Below, piece by piece: positions 31,300 to 43,254 of a stretch of DNA of 64,000 nt. The first letter of the stretch is position 1, and every line of letters begins with the position of its first letter. The notes under the pieces are model-generated. The model made no database searches and was not told where the DNA came from. It worked only from the letters and a program-made list of their open reading frames with translations. The stretch is from contig CAXAMN010018813.1 of the NCBI GenBank assembly GCA_963970005.1, positions 27,458 to 91,457 of the forward strand, read 5' to 3'. This DNA is from Durusdinium trenchii (lineage: Eukaryota; Sar; Dinophyceae; Suessiales; Symbiodiniaceae). Position numbers and translations under genes: made by a program.

Positions 31300-33931
31300 A
31301 TGGAGGAGAAAGGTCCTCCAATGCTCCAGCCATGTGGGTGGCTGTCTCGTCGACGGACTGGCCCGCATAGATGAAAGCCGTGGTGGAAACAACGTCTGAA
31401 ACAGCCAAAGCTTCGGGATGCACGACGAGTTCGGGTGAAGGTTCATGCCAAAAACGATCATCTTGCAAATCACTCCAACAAGACATGTGCGAAACTCTCG
31501 GAGGAAATGCCGTGATGCATGCAACCAAATGTCCGTGCTTGCGTTTCAATGGAACACGAATGCCAACAACTGCAAAATGCAAAATGCCTTGATGCATGTC
31601 AATGACACAGCCCAACTGTTCCATGAGGATGCGACTAGCCAAAAACGGAATGTTGACATCCAAAACGCTTGCACCCAAAACAATGCCCTGAGTCTCCTGA
31701 CTGATGAAGGCAGCTGGAAAGTCGCAGCGGGTTGCTGCTTGCTGGCATGCACCTGCACCGAACTGGAATCGATCGTCGCATGGTACTTGGTGATGTTGCA
31801 AACCATGGTTTCCCAACAACTTCATATGTGTACCCATCCACCGGCTCCCAGCACATGACCGTTGACATGCCGTGTCCAACACCATGTAGCCAGCTAAGTC
31901 AATGGTCTCGGTGACATAAACGAAGGGGGCATCCGGAACATCTACCATGAGGTTGGCCGGGAAGGTGTAGAAGGGATCTTGTGGATCTTGTTGTTGTTCA
32001 TCCCCATAGGTCACCACGAACGTCTTCTTGGGGAAGGTGGACGAGGAAGTCGAGGATTGGGTCCCCCCAGTTGCAGTCTTGCTCTTGCCTTTTCCTCCTT
32101 TGCCAGGGCCTTTGGCCGAGACTGGACACTCGGTGTCACCAGCCCAATGGCCGATGGCACCGCAAGCTGAACAACTGCTTGTGCGCTTCCTCTCTTGTAT
32201 GGACTTGCGTCCAGTGAACTTTCGACCCAATGTAGCTGCTTTCAACTTGTTGGAAGTGACCGTGAGCACGGATGCCAATTCGCTTAGCGACGCACCCAAA
32301 TCATCGTCATCTTCCTGGTCCGGATCAGGGTCGACTGACGGTGAGGCATCGGGGTTTTCCTCGGGCTCGAAGAACTCTTCGTCCTCGGCGGCCATGTCGG
32401 CCGTTGCGAGCTCGTCTTCGTTTTCAGCTTCATGCACGGTTTCGTGCTCGGCCTGGAAGACCTTGCGAGGTGGATACCCTCCTTTGCCTTTGCTGCGGTT
32501 GTAGGCTGATGCCGATGACGGCACCGTTGAGCTTGAGCTCGTAGTGGTGGAGGCGGATGTGGAACTGTACGACTTTCCACTGGACTTGAACGACTGTGGC
32601 TGCTTCCATGGAGGCTGATGCTGATGAAACACTGCTGGCGTGGTCTTAAAGTCGGGGAATTGTAGCTGCAAACTTTCAACAATGGCATCAAAATCCAAGC
32701 TGTTGTGTGCACCAATCAAAACCAAACGGGCCAATGAAGGTTCCAACTTACAACGCTCAAGGATCCTATTTCCCCTCGACTCTGAGTCATACATTGCACC
32801 TGTCTGTATGCCAACTGCTTGCAAATCACGTTCAATCCGCTTGTATCGATTGATGTACTGTCGAATCGTTTCGTTTGCAGTGCGGGCAACAACTTCATAG
32901 TTTGCAAGCAATGCACGCTTCTGATACAAAACTTTCTGCTCAAGCGGCCCCTTCAAGCACGAAAGAATGTAGTCCACGCCATTCTTGTCATTCACCCTCG
33001 ACAGCTCCATGTGTTCACTTTCTGCCTCGGCCTCGCCTGTCAGGCTTGAGAACAGCATCAAACCGGCCTCAGCGCCGGTCAACTGATTCTGAACCTGTAA
33101 TCTCCAAACGTTGACCCGACGCTCGAACTTGGAGAAGGCGCGGAGGTCCGAGGAGCTGTAGTTCCACTTGGGTGGATTTGGTGGTGTTCCACCCTTCCAC
33201 TTTCTGCCAGGCGACGGTCCCTTACGGGTGTCCCAACTGCTCTGCGAGGACTTGTCGTTCTTGCGCTCCTCAAGCAACTGCTTCATCACCTTGAGGAGCT
33301 CCGAGTCGTCTGAACTCTTGCCAACTCCCTTGCCTCGAGCTTCGATCGGCAGCATGGCCGGCAAAGGAACACCTGAAGGCGATGGATTGCTAGGTACTTC
33401 TTGCGCAGTGGATCGATTTCTCCTTCGTTGACGTCTTGAACTGGCGGCCGACAACTCAGAACCAAGGCCTTGAGGCCAAACATAGTCAACCGAGGTGTCC
33501 ACCGAAGGATCGTGGGTTGGATTCTCGCTCTCACCTGCTTCCCGTGCCGGGTCAGCGGCTCGCTGATCCTCGGACTGCCTCCGGGAAGCAAATGGGGGCG
33601 GATCCTCATTGGGTGAGCCATCGGACCGTACCGCAGGAACATACATCCAAACACCATCAGAAGTCTGGTGCCTTCGAGGTTCCGAAGAATCGTAGAACTC
33701 TCGAGAATCACAGACCTGGCATGCATAGGTGTCGTTGCCCAACGAGGTCCAATGACTGGAGTGGCATCTCAAACAGCGCCAAGGTCTGGGGTTTGAGGTC
33801 CACGCACCTGGATCATCTGTAGTCTCATCTGCGGCCAGCGTCTCTTCCAGCTCTGCGAGCTCAGCATGCGTCCAACCGTTCGGCAGGGAATGCACAGAAG
33901 AGGAGGCTCCGGTGCCAACTGAACACAACAC
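31300..33931 (-). CDS. Copia 1 gag and protease
   Basis: Structural and processing part of the polyprotein. Residues 53-74 hold a CxxC...CxxC zinc ribbon. About 255-450 is the gag core (helical, with KFERRVNVWRLQVQNQL). Residues 587-602 are a CCHC knuckle (CSACGAIGHWAGDTEC), and 680-790 a retropepsin-like domain with DTA in place of DT/SG. Basic Gly/Lys and acidic low-complexity linkers separate them. The open frame has no ATG near its 5' end: it opens just inside the LTR, and the first in-frame Met is around residue 96, so the start is unknown. The frame stays open to 30866, but the coding signal moves to other frames near 31.3 kb. Confidence 0.85.
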
Positions 33932-34087
33932 GTGCGACGGGGTGTCGTGTCACATGAAACGAAAAAGGACGGCGCCTTTTCGCACAAAAAGCGAACGAGG
34001 CTCGGTGCGCACCTGATCGGGAAATGGCGGCGGACACATCAGCTCATATGCGTTCGGTTCTGTGGCATGTCATGCTCAAATTTCACA
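33920..34087 (-). repeat. 5' LTR of copia element 1
   Basis: 168 bp, TG...CA on the minus strand. Identical to the 3' LTR except for one G/A difference near 33942 (plus-strand GGGGTG against GGGATG). Confidence 0.95.
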
Positions 34088-37000
34088 ATAAGATAAATGA
34101 GTCCCAAAGCTTGAAGGAGTGAGCCTCAAAGCTTGAAGGGCTCACTTCACTAGCCTACTCAGTTGTGCGAAAGATTGATGTTCGTTCTCATATTCTCAAC
34201 AGCTTACTGCACCATCCTCAACTCAACCAGCACCTTCCTCTCGCAGTTGGTCAAACCGGGGTGTTTGACTTGGCAACATTCAACCCAGAAGAACCAATTT
34301 GTTTGGAAAATGGCAACTCACAGCCATGCGAAGATCTATCCTATTCATCTTGGCATCCTCACTCATCTAGAGGGATTCTTTACCCATACCTATCCATACC
34401 GATTGAAACTCTAGCTGAAACGGTCGCGACCTGACCTAGCTTTCCTCCTAAAAGTTGACACAAAAAGGCCCTCACCCTGCCACACTTCCTGGCGGTGTCC
34501 GATCCAAGTGCACGCAGGTTTGAGCGATGCTGGTCACCCCTCCCGTTTCCGCCTGCGCGACCTGGCCAAGTCTCCGCGCGCGAAGGCGCCATGATGGGCG
34601 GAGCACATGCATCGAATGGTCGCCAGAGTTGACGGAGACGGCCAGACGGCTAGGAGTCCGAGATGAAGGCCCGACCAGAGTACAGAGTAGGGCTTTTTCG
34701 TGGAGATTCATGGAGATTCTTGGAAAACCTGACCCCCTTTTCTCCCATGGCTATCTTTCACTTGGCTTGCCGGAGGCATCTTCAAGCACGGGGGAATTTG
34801 TTGGGGGATGGCTATGTTATCGGGACTGATTCCACAGTTTTTGGGATGAACCCACTGTTAATGCACCTTTTCGAGAAATCTCCAGTGGATGTTGCATGCT
34901 TAGACCATTTCTAACGAGAAGTGCCACTGTTGTCAAGAATCACCAGCTGCCAGCCACTTTGGGCTGCCGAAGCGGCGCTGTGGAAATGCTGAAGTGCTGC
35001 GGTGATGACCTACGTTCTGCTAAGAGGGCTGTTTAGAGACTTGGAGACGACCAGACGGGCAACTGTGGGCAACCAGTGCACGTCCTGCCCTCTCCAGCGA
35101 GAGCCTCTACAATATCACCGCTGCCACTCAAAAGCCGGTGGTCGGATGGTGAGGAACATCGCACAACGTTTGGAACATCACGCTTCTGGTGAGGTGATTG
35201 TGGGGACCTGGTGACAATTCATGTCCCGTCAATTTCTTGCATGGGTCTTGAATGACCCACACTACCCTCCCAACCATCATGCAAGTGGAAAATGGCCTGT
35301 TGGACGCATGTGTCCTTTACAAACAGGTGGTTTTCCACTTCCATGTCAGCGACTCGGAGTGTAAGCTGCAATGATAGCACTGCAAAGGAGCTTGCCTGCA
35401 TGGGTCTTGGGCACTTTCCACGCGGACACTTTCCGCCCTCATGGGGAACCCTTCTGGAGCCTCATGAGCCTGCCAACTTACATGGATTAATGGCGTTTCC
35501 GTTGGACTGAAAACAAATCGCGTCTGCTTCAGGCAAGGTCATGCATGTAGATTTGGTACAGCATCAAATCCGGCACCCCTGGAGAATGGCAAGTCTGGTC
35601 ATAGCTCAGGCTCCATTCACTGCTGGATGCTTTTTTTTGTTGGGGCCCCATGGGCTTCGCTCTTTTCACTGAAGACCTTGCTCGCTCAGGGCTAGGTCCA
35701 CCACCACTGGCAAGTGATCCTCAGATGGCCCAGGTCAACGCCGAAAATGCCGATACCGGGATGCATGGCCCGGCGTCGGCCATGTTTATACAAAGGAAAT
35801 GAACCAGAAACTGGAACTGGCCACGTGGGAAATTGAATACATTGATCATTTGTGAAGGTTTTAGAGCTCTACAGAATTCTAGCATTTTCCCAGTGATGGG
35901 TATCCAAGTCACCTCTGGGAGGGCTAGGCCCGGCTAGGCGGCTAGTCTCTGCTACACACCCTATAACAAGGCAGGATCCTGGAAGAGACTCATCTGAATC
36001 AATTCGCTCCGCTCTACCGCCAAGGAATTCATGTTGCGGGACCTCATGTCCGAGCCCCAAATGCCTAGCCAAGCGCCACCCACCCACCTCTCCTTTCCAC
36101 CTTTGGTTTCCCCACACCTCGGAGCCTGGTCTGTTCCACCCAACCGGCGGTCTCCAACCTCTCGACCGCGCGGCCGATGGCCAATGCCCCCCACGCATCA
36201 ACGTCGGCACCGGCGCAGAGACCGTGGCACCCAGAAGACAGCGCAGCTGCTGCCGCGAGGGCGGCCGCCAGCGCCGCAACGCAGCGCCTGGCGGCGCTCG
36301 GAAGACGTCCAGGAAAACAAAGCTGGTGGATGGTGGATGGATGGGTGCCACGTTGGTAAAACAAACAATTGTCCTATAGCCTATACTGTAAGATGCCAGA
36401 CGTCGTGTTGGACATTGCCACTTGTGTTGCTAAGGCTGCATTTGGGGAAGAACCTTTTGCCACGCAAAGGATTTGCTTGCCTTTGTTTGGGCTGGACTCA
36501 GGCCAGCTTGCACGCAGCAGCTGATGCCACGATCCCCTTTTAAAACCTTTCCAGATGAGCCTTGCGGCAGCAAGTCCGGGATCCCTACAGTCGAAAGATG
36601 TCGAAGGGTTGATTGGTGATTGACCAAATAAACAAAATATTGATTGGATTATGGCAAAAGCAGAAAGGATTTCGGAAAACCTTGGAAATGAGAAGCGGGA
36701 AAAACAAACGAAGAAAATGAGAAACGAACAAAAGAGACAGCTGGAAAAGGCAGCGAACAAGAAGAGGCCGGAAAACACTCAAGAAATCTGAGCCAAAGTG
36801 AAAGCTACCGTTCCGGAACCGTTTCAACGTTAGATTCGTATGGGCCCCTGTCAGGCAGTGTACCGTTCAGCAAGTCCTTCTGAGCAAACCTCTACAAGAA
36901 CTGTTGCAGGTGGCGATTGCATGAGAAGTCTGAACCTCTTTCTGACCTGGGGTTGGCAATGCACAGTCCAAAATCAAAAGGTCAACGTGCTACAGTCACC

Positions 37001-37400
37001 ACAATTGAACCCAAAGTGCCATTCACCTTACCAAAAAACACATCGCCAAGGCATGCCAAAAAAAGATTCAGGCGCATGGTAGGGCCTGACAGACACTGTT
37101 TCCGTGTTCTGGGCAGGGTCACGGAAGTTGCAGTCAAAAGCAAACACAAATACCAGCGTTCTCGGATGGTCTCTTAAACAGCAGTCTTGTTGATTTTTCA
37201 TTGTATGCTTTGGACAATAAACTGACGTACTGGTTGCTGGTATTGTTCTTTCCTTGATTTTGGGATCTGAGATACGTAAGATCTGATGACTGGGGATTGG
37301 TGACCAACATGTCATGTGGCACATAGTGGCATGCATGCCATGCTTTTTCGGCCCTCCATGTATGATGGCCTGGACGGTTCAGGAAGCAGTAGTCGATGAT
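34088..37400. other. Spacer right of copia element 1
   Basis: No recognised gene. A GC-rich block at about 36150-36330 gives, on the minus strand, an Ala-rich hydrophobic stretch (CVAALAAALAAAAALSSGCH) that might be a signal or anchor exon, but the plus strand is equally open and nothing supports either. Confidence 0.4.
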
Positions 37401-38152
37401 CCTTGGCTCAGGGGAGACTCGAACACACCGGAAGAAAAGGTCCAGGTGGTGTGGCTTCGCCCATGGCTTCGAGCCCACCGAAGGGCGCCATCATTGTTAT
37501 AAAAGGTATATAAAACCTAAACGAGGACCACTGGTTGCTTTTTGAATTCGAGACATGCACAGACCTCAACAAATCTAGAATGAAAGCCCGAAGCAGTCGG
37601 AGCAAACACGTTGTAGACGCGTCCCTCTTCCGTGTGCACCGTCTGCTACTTTTTGGTTTTCTACTTCACTCCGGGCAACAATCCCCGCACGCTTCTTCCC
37701 CAAGACGGTCATCCATCACTCCACAGCGATCCACCGGTTTTTCTTCCCAAGTCAAAGGCCTCATCACCCTCCATTCAAAATTCTGCAGGGCTCCCCAGAC
37801 TCCAGCCCCCCAGGCAAACGCCCTCAGGCTGCAACCCCAGACACTCTGCAAAGCCTTCGCCCGCCCTCACGCTGGCATTGGTCGCCGTGCAAGGTGCATC
37901 GTCGCCCTGCAAGGCCTCCAGGTCCTCCAACAAAACGCCCGGCCGGGGGTGAAATCGTGGACGATGGCTCAAACTACATGTTCCTTGGTGATGAGCTCAA
38001 AGCACATGAGACAGGAAAGGTGTAATTTCCACGAGCCTCCGACTACTCCCATCCCTCTTGGGATCAGTATAGTGCATCACGAAGCTACAAGCCTTGCAAA
38101 AACACGCTGAGAACTCTGCGCAACTTATCCCAAAACGCGCATTCCCGGCTGC

Positions 38153-38226
38153 CTGACAGGCGGAGTAGTAGCACTCAGCCAGGACTTGGTGGGTGCGGCT
38201 GTTGGGTGTGCAGTTCAAGTCTCCAC
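38153..38226 (-). CDS. EEP exon 6 (GDLN)
   Basis: CCTCAG acceptor, GC donor. Completes the Cys and encodes GDLNCTPNSRTHQVLAECYY then SACQ; GDLN is the catalytic motif. Confidence 0.9.
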
Positions 38227-41200
38227 CTGAGGCTCCAAGGTCGGCCGTAAACGGAGGAAAAGGAGGAATGGGACAAGGATGGTGGGCTGCTAGTGATTAG
38301 GTGTGGGTGATCAACAGGAATAGTGACAAGTCTTCGGGGCATCCACCCCAACTCGCTGTACCTTTGGATCGACCTTGGCTGGCTTTCTCCACACGTGAGC
38401 TAGCGACAAACGCCGTTCCTCCTAAAACCTCCTGTTTCTGCACTGCCGCGGCCGCCTAGCCTTTCTCCAACTCTGCCATGGCACAAAGCACCACCTGCTC
38501 AGCATGGAACTGATCGATGGCCTCCAGAAGGATCTTGGCCTTTTGTCGGGCCCGCAGGAGAGGAAAAACCTGAAACGGATAGAAGAATTGAGTCTGTATC
38601 GGCCGCTCAATCTCTCCCACTTCGTAAACTGCATGAAATGGACATGGAGATATCAATATTGACTTGCTTGGGGCAAGTGCTTCTTCTCAGCAAGGCGGTA
38701 GACCTTGGTCGGTGATAGATTCTGTCAAAAATCCTCGTGGCTCATGGCAGGCTCTCTCCTCCACATGCTCAGCTCATAAAAATGCCCGAGGCCCTCCAAC
38801 CACACGTCCGCCACCCCATGAAAAAAACGCGTCCGCTCACCTGTGCTACTCGCTGTTCTTCCAGCTCTTCGCCACATGCCAGGTGAGTCGTGGCCACCAG
38901 CAGCGGCGCCGCCGCACGGCCAGCGGTGCGCGCGGTGCTCGCGGTGCTCGCGGCACGCAGCTCCAGCAACAAGGCGACCTGGACGGGCCGGAGAGCGCTG
39001 CCGACCCAGCCGTAGATGCTGGCTGTAAGGGGGTGGGCAAGGCCTGCAGGGTGCTTCAAAGAGATCGAAAGCCGACGCTTCAAGACACGTGTCCCAAAAA
39101 TATGTGTTTTGGACGGTTTTTGTTCCCTTGAGTCCATCCTCTGCTTGGAGGAACTCTGAAGCATCTACAGTAAGAAGTGGGGTCCAAAATCAATGAGCCC
39201 AAACCAAGTATTCCAAAATCTTCCACTAGACTTGCTGCCTCCTCATCCTTTTTTTCACGTCTTCCATCCTTTTTGCACCCAACTCACCACGCGACTTCAC
39301 GCGACTGGATCCAACCGCATCAATTGGCAGCCCCACGTGGCCCGAGTGCTGAGATGGTGGGAGCCAGTCGTCGAAGGAGATGGCCTGCTGCCTGGAGTGG
39401 ATGGCACTCAAGGGGTGTCCTAGACGAAACGAGGAGGTCAGTGGATTGAGAGGACCAATGGCACAAGGGCCCCCAAGCTAGGCCCCATCTACAAGTAATC
39501 TTGGAGGTTGCGCCATCTACTCTGAAACCACTGTATCAGAAGCAACTGTGATGTGGACTCTTGATGACTCAGAGTCACTACCCCGCATGGGATTACACAA
39601 GCTCTTCAGACGGTTTTCCATTTTTAAGTCAAGAATCTACAGTACATGTCATTACATCAGTGAGGTCTCCGTTTCTGGTGATCTGCAGAAACAAGGGCTC
39701 AACACCCGAGTGCGCAGGCTCTGCGGGCTCGCGCGCCTGCGCGCCTCAGCAACTGAAAGCGTTCGGAACGCCACGCCACCAAGCAGCCGTCGAGACGCAG
39801 ACCATGGGGCCCGGGAGGACGTTGGGCTTGCCTGAGCCACCAGCCACCAGTCCCACCAGTCGCCAGGGTCCACCAATCGCCACCCCTCTCAACCCCAAAA
39901 GAAATGACCCGCAAATAGATCGAAAAGTAGATCCCCACTTAGAAAATGTATTGGAAGCCGTGCCACTATCATCCACACTGTATGAAATACCCGCAATTCC
40001 TGCCATTATGCGGCTCCTACCATGCTGGAAGAGGCATTAAACTTGATAACCTTCACCATACAATGCAGCCAAAGAAGCAAAAATCAGATGTAATCCGTTG
40101 AGTCATGCATTCTCCCATCTTAGCCGCTGCTACTATTGTGACCCAACGACGTATGTAACTCCTAGAGTCCCTAGAGGCAAACGGGCTCCTCCTTGGATTC
40201 GTGGCCTGGCCCCAATCAGTAGCTGGCCATCTGTAGTGGAATCTGTTTGTTCTTATATAAATGTGTTTAAAACTGCTTACCAAACCGGACCAAAACCTGG
40301 AGTAACCTTTCCTTACCTTCCAAAGGTCTCACCAAGTCATCACACGCCAGCGCGACATCTACAGCAGCACTTGATGAAGTTGTCCCACCAACCAAAAGCC
40401 CACAGAACCCCAATAAACCTCGAAGCTTCACGTTCAATCCATTCTGGAAGTCTCTATTTCACCAAGGTACGCCGTCTGGTATTCAGACCTCGTGCCGTGC
40501 TTCCGTGGCTCGTGCGCGTGGGGCAACCGCAAGAAGCGACCAAGAGCAGCGCTACACTTGCTACCACCAATGAACGGTGGAAATCGTTCTAGGCCATTGG
40601 CTTCCAGGAAATTGTCTTCCTTTCTTGACATCTACTACTTGAGGAACCCGGCACGTAATCTATATACTCAAATCTTGGAGCTCCGCTACATGGTGGTTTG
40701 AGCTGACAAATCTACCAAGCTCCCTTGAACCCCCCCGACGTGAAAGCTGAAGGGGCTTGGACACGATCGAAACAGCGAACAGCTTACTCCGTTGCCAGGT
40801 GCAGCGCCAACACAGCGTGCCGCCAGCGGTGGCGATAGTTGGATGGAGGGATTGGGAGCAGGTTCGGTAGAGTTTCCCAACACAAACCGGCCAGCTACCC
40901 GACGACAGAAATGGCTCCAAGTCGCAAGCCAAGCTCTTCCAACGGACGGTGAAGCTCGACCTCCCAATGGAAGTAACTGGCTCTCAATTCTCAATCACCA
41001 TAGGTCCTTGACCCAATAGAATCTGGCTTCCTCCCCAACAATAGACAGTATGCGCTGAAGTGGTCTGAAGTTGTCAGACCAGCTAGAAGGAAAGGATTGA
41101 ACCAATACCCGCTACTGGTCCCTCATATCACCTAGTGCTTCCATGCGGATGACGTCTCACTTGCTTGGGTGCCCACGTCCCGCTCCTCCCCTTTCAGCCT

Positions 41201-41649
41201 CTTGCAAGCAAACGATCTCCGGACAGTAGGACCACAGCAATGCCTTGATCTGAACCGCACGGCGTGACCATCGGAGAGCGTCTGGGTGCACGTCCTGGCA
41301 AGAAATCGATATGGTGACTCCATCCGAAAAAAAAATGTTCAAAAAACATACTAAAGCTAGTAGTAATGGCCTCCAACCTGATAGCGATGGCCTCCATAGT
41401 AGCTTCTTGTTACTAGTAGCAATCCGCCTTTTTAACGTTTGTTCTGGCGCCTTTGAACCCTGCGAGTCTGTTAGGAGAAAAACTGCTGGGAGCCGTGCAA
41501 ACAATATTTACAAATTGAGTGCTCTGGCTGCAAAGTGCAAAAGAAACTCCAAGCCGGTCCTTGAAGTAATGGCCATTGCAATACCCTGGTGCCAAGATAT
41601 TCCAAGACAGCAGCCTCGTAGTGGCTTCGCCCGTGTCCTTGCAGCCCAC
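38153..41649 (-). CDS. Endonuclease/exonuclease/phosphatase (CCR4/nocturnin/angel type), multi-exon
   Basis: Predicted Mg2+-dependent phosphodiesterase; relatives remove mRNA poly(A) tails or act on nucleotides. Minus-strand exons give the EEP motifs in order: RLLSWNILAP (catalytic Asn region), EIVCLQE (metal-binding Glu), DGCLVAWRSERFQLL, LLVATTHLACGEEL (THL), AKILLEAIDQFHAEQVVLC and GDLNCTPNSRT (catalytic GDxN). Two joins are exact: RVAQ|AKILLEAI, and VVLC split as T|GT across a GT donor (38484) and CTCAG acceptor to make VVLCGDLN. Other donors are GC. The final TTW/DYI and SDH exons were not securely found; a minus-strand SHTTWT at about 37450 is a candidate. One intron contains a stray 21-bp satellite copy. 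Confidence 0.85.
38485..38539 (-). CDS. EEP exon 5
   Basis: ACAAAAG acceptor, GTGCCA donor in phase 1. Encodes AKILLEAIDQFHAEQVVL plus the first base of Cys. Confidence 0.85.
38841..38978 (-). CDS. EEP exon 4 (THL)
   Basis: GTCCAG acceptor, CAG|GTGAGC donor. Encodes VALLLELRAAS, a Thr/Ala-rich loop, then APLLVATTHLACGEELEEQR and VAQ. The THL motif is intact. Confidence 0.85.
39715..39800 (-). CDS. EEP exon 3
   Basis: Encodes LDGCLVAWRSERFQLLRRAG, matching the EEP DGxAxFxRxxRFxLL strand pair. Edges not resolved; at least one exon is missing between this and exon 2. Confidence 0.7.
41199..41294 (-). CDS. EEP exon 2 (catalytic Glu)
   Basis: TTGCCAG acceptor, GC donor. Encodes DVHPDALRWSRRAVQIKALL then WSYCPEIVCLQE, the classic pDIxCLQE motif. 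Confidence 0.9.
41363..41415. repeat. Stray 21-bp satellite copies in an EEP intron
   Basis: Contains AATGGCCTCCAACCTGATAG and CGATGGCCTCC plus CTTCTTGTTACTAGTAGC, all shared with the satellites at 16.7-17.7 and 43.2-43.45 kb. Confidence 0.8.
41585..41649 (-). CDS. EEP exon 1
   Basis: Encodes TTRLLSWNILAPG, the first EEP motif; a GTATTG donor follows. The M codon at 41649 opens the frame, but the true start is not proven. Confidence 0.7.
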
Positions 41650-43030
41650 AGCCGTGTATGAGGCACACCAAGCAATGTCCCATCATCTCACTCCCTCACC
41701 AGACAACACTGGCGAGAAGGTTAAGGCTCATATAGCTCGCAAGACTCAGGGCCCCTCTACCAGTTGCAGGGCCGCCACGACTCAGAAAAGGATGGACTGT
41801 TGGTCAATCCCATGTCAGAAACTCTTCTTTGGGATATTTTTGCTGGTAGGGCCAACCTAGGCCTGGTGCCAACCTAGCCCTGGTGCTGTGGCAACCGCTG
41901 GCAACCTGCTCGACGCTTGGTCAAACTGGTCAAACCTATATACAGTATATACAACCTGGCCGGTAGGATCCGTCATTATTGTTTTGGTCTTATTGCCAAT
42001 GCTTTCCACAAAGACAAAAGGTATAAAGGGAACGAAGGACAAACCCAAAAGACGAAGCTTGTTATGATCTTTGCCGTCTTTTTGGGGTCAACAGTTCCTG
42101 TCTTTATTCTAAAAAATGGAGAGTAATTCAAATGCGATATAGGTGTCATTCAATTTGTCCACCTGATGAGCGTCCACCGAGCGTCGACTGAGCAGGTCTC
42201 GAAGTCAAACAACAGGGGCAACAGTTGGAACATTGCCATCTGGTCGGCCTCCGTTGTGTCCTGGCTGTTTTGGGCCGTCCTGGTCACACCCCAATCTCGG
42301 ATTGAGGACTGGAAACCCCTCCAAATCGATCGAGTCATAAAGCGATTGGTTTACTCGCCGGCCCCTTTAGTTCAATTGAACTTGTTTTGACTGTTTCAGC
42401 CACTGGCCCGTCTACTCGCTCAGGCGCCCCCCTCAAGTTCCAAAGTCCAACCAGACCAACCAGTCGATCAACGGCAAGCTGCCTCCGGGTTCCAAAAGGT
42501 CAGAAGCGGCCCACACACAGAGCATGCGACGATTCGAGACATGGTTTTCTCCGCACCCGCACCTCTGGCCAGAGCTGCTTGCATTGAGGCTGCCCGCGCT
42601 GGTTCAAGGTCTCAGGCGTTCCACCAGAGGACAAGGGCTTGATCCACTCGCCAAAAAGGAATGAAGTAGAGGTAGCCCACTACAGAATCAGTTCTGTCAG
42701 GCGATTGATAAGGAGCAAAAATGAGCATTACTCGACTCTATCGGACTCTATCGTCTCTTGTAGTAACCCCACCACTTGGCCAGGTCATTCCTTCTCTGAT
42801 GTCAGTAAAACAGAAAGAAAACCATAACACAACAAACACAGCCAATGTCAAAAGATCCCTTGTTGGATGCACGGACTTGCGGACATGCTCCCACACCATC
42901 CCTTGCCCACAGGTGGGGCGGGTAAAGATCCCTTGTTGGATGGTCCGATTCTGCCAAATCTTGCTGCAGAACGCCCCATGCCACTCCAACCACTCCACCA
43001 GCTCCACTCCACTCCGCGGCAACGAAATCC
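41650..43030. other. Spacer
   Basis: No gene, RNA or repeat recognised. Confidence 0.45.
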
Positions 43031-43034
43031 GCGT

Positions 43035-43250
43035 TACATATCGCTAGTAGTAACAAGGGCGTCGCTACTAGTAACGTCATGTAACGTCCTAGCTAGGGCA
43101 TTTACTACTACTACGACTACGACTACGACTACTACTACTACTACTCCTACTCCTACTCCTACTCCTACTGCTACTGCTACTGCTACTGCTACTGCTACTG
43201 CTACTGCTGCTACTACTGGTAACAAGAAGTTACTAGTAGCGAACACCAGG
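43035..43250. repeat. ACT-type trinucleotide array with flanking CTACTAGTAAC modules
   Basis: CTACTAGTAAC modules (43040-43095 and 43215-43240) bracket a pure trinucleotide array at 43103-43214 (ACT, GACTAC, then CTC and CTG variants). It starts about 18 nt inside the intron after the CSD exon. Confidence 0.9.
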
Positions 43251-43254
43251 TGAC

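Larger units (their letters stand above)
24831..34087 (-). mobile_element. Full-length Ty1/copia LTR retrotransposon (9,257 bp)
   Basis: Element bounded by 168-bp direct LTRs (one mismatch) that begin TG and end CA. On the minus strand the order is 5' LTR, gag with CCHC knuckle, protease, methyltransferase-like module, GAG-pre-integrase and integrase, RT, RNase H, 3' LTR; integrase before RT defines copia. RT and RNase H catalytic residues are all present, but the polyprotein changes frame several times, so this copy cannot make a continuous Pol without frameshifting, or the assembly has indels. A possible 5-bp duplication CTTAT (minus strand) lies directly outside the 5' LTR and 2 nt outside the 3' LTR, so the target-site duplication is unproven. 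It lies between host genes transcribed in the same direction. Confidence 0.95.

Noticed and set aside
24826-34092. Perfect target-site duplication for copia 1
   Set aside because: CTTAT abuts the 5' LTR but is 2 nt away from the 3' LTR; five bases with an offset could be chance.
35869-36364. Ala-rich hydrophobic stretch as a signal-anchor gene
   Set aside because: Both strands are open in a GC-rich block and no family or splice context supports either.
43034-43253. Val/Ala- or Thr-rich frames
   Set aside because: Translation of the trinucleotide array.
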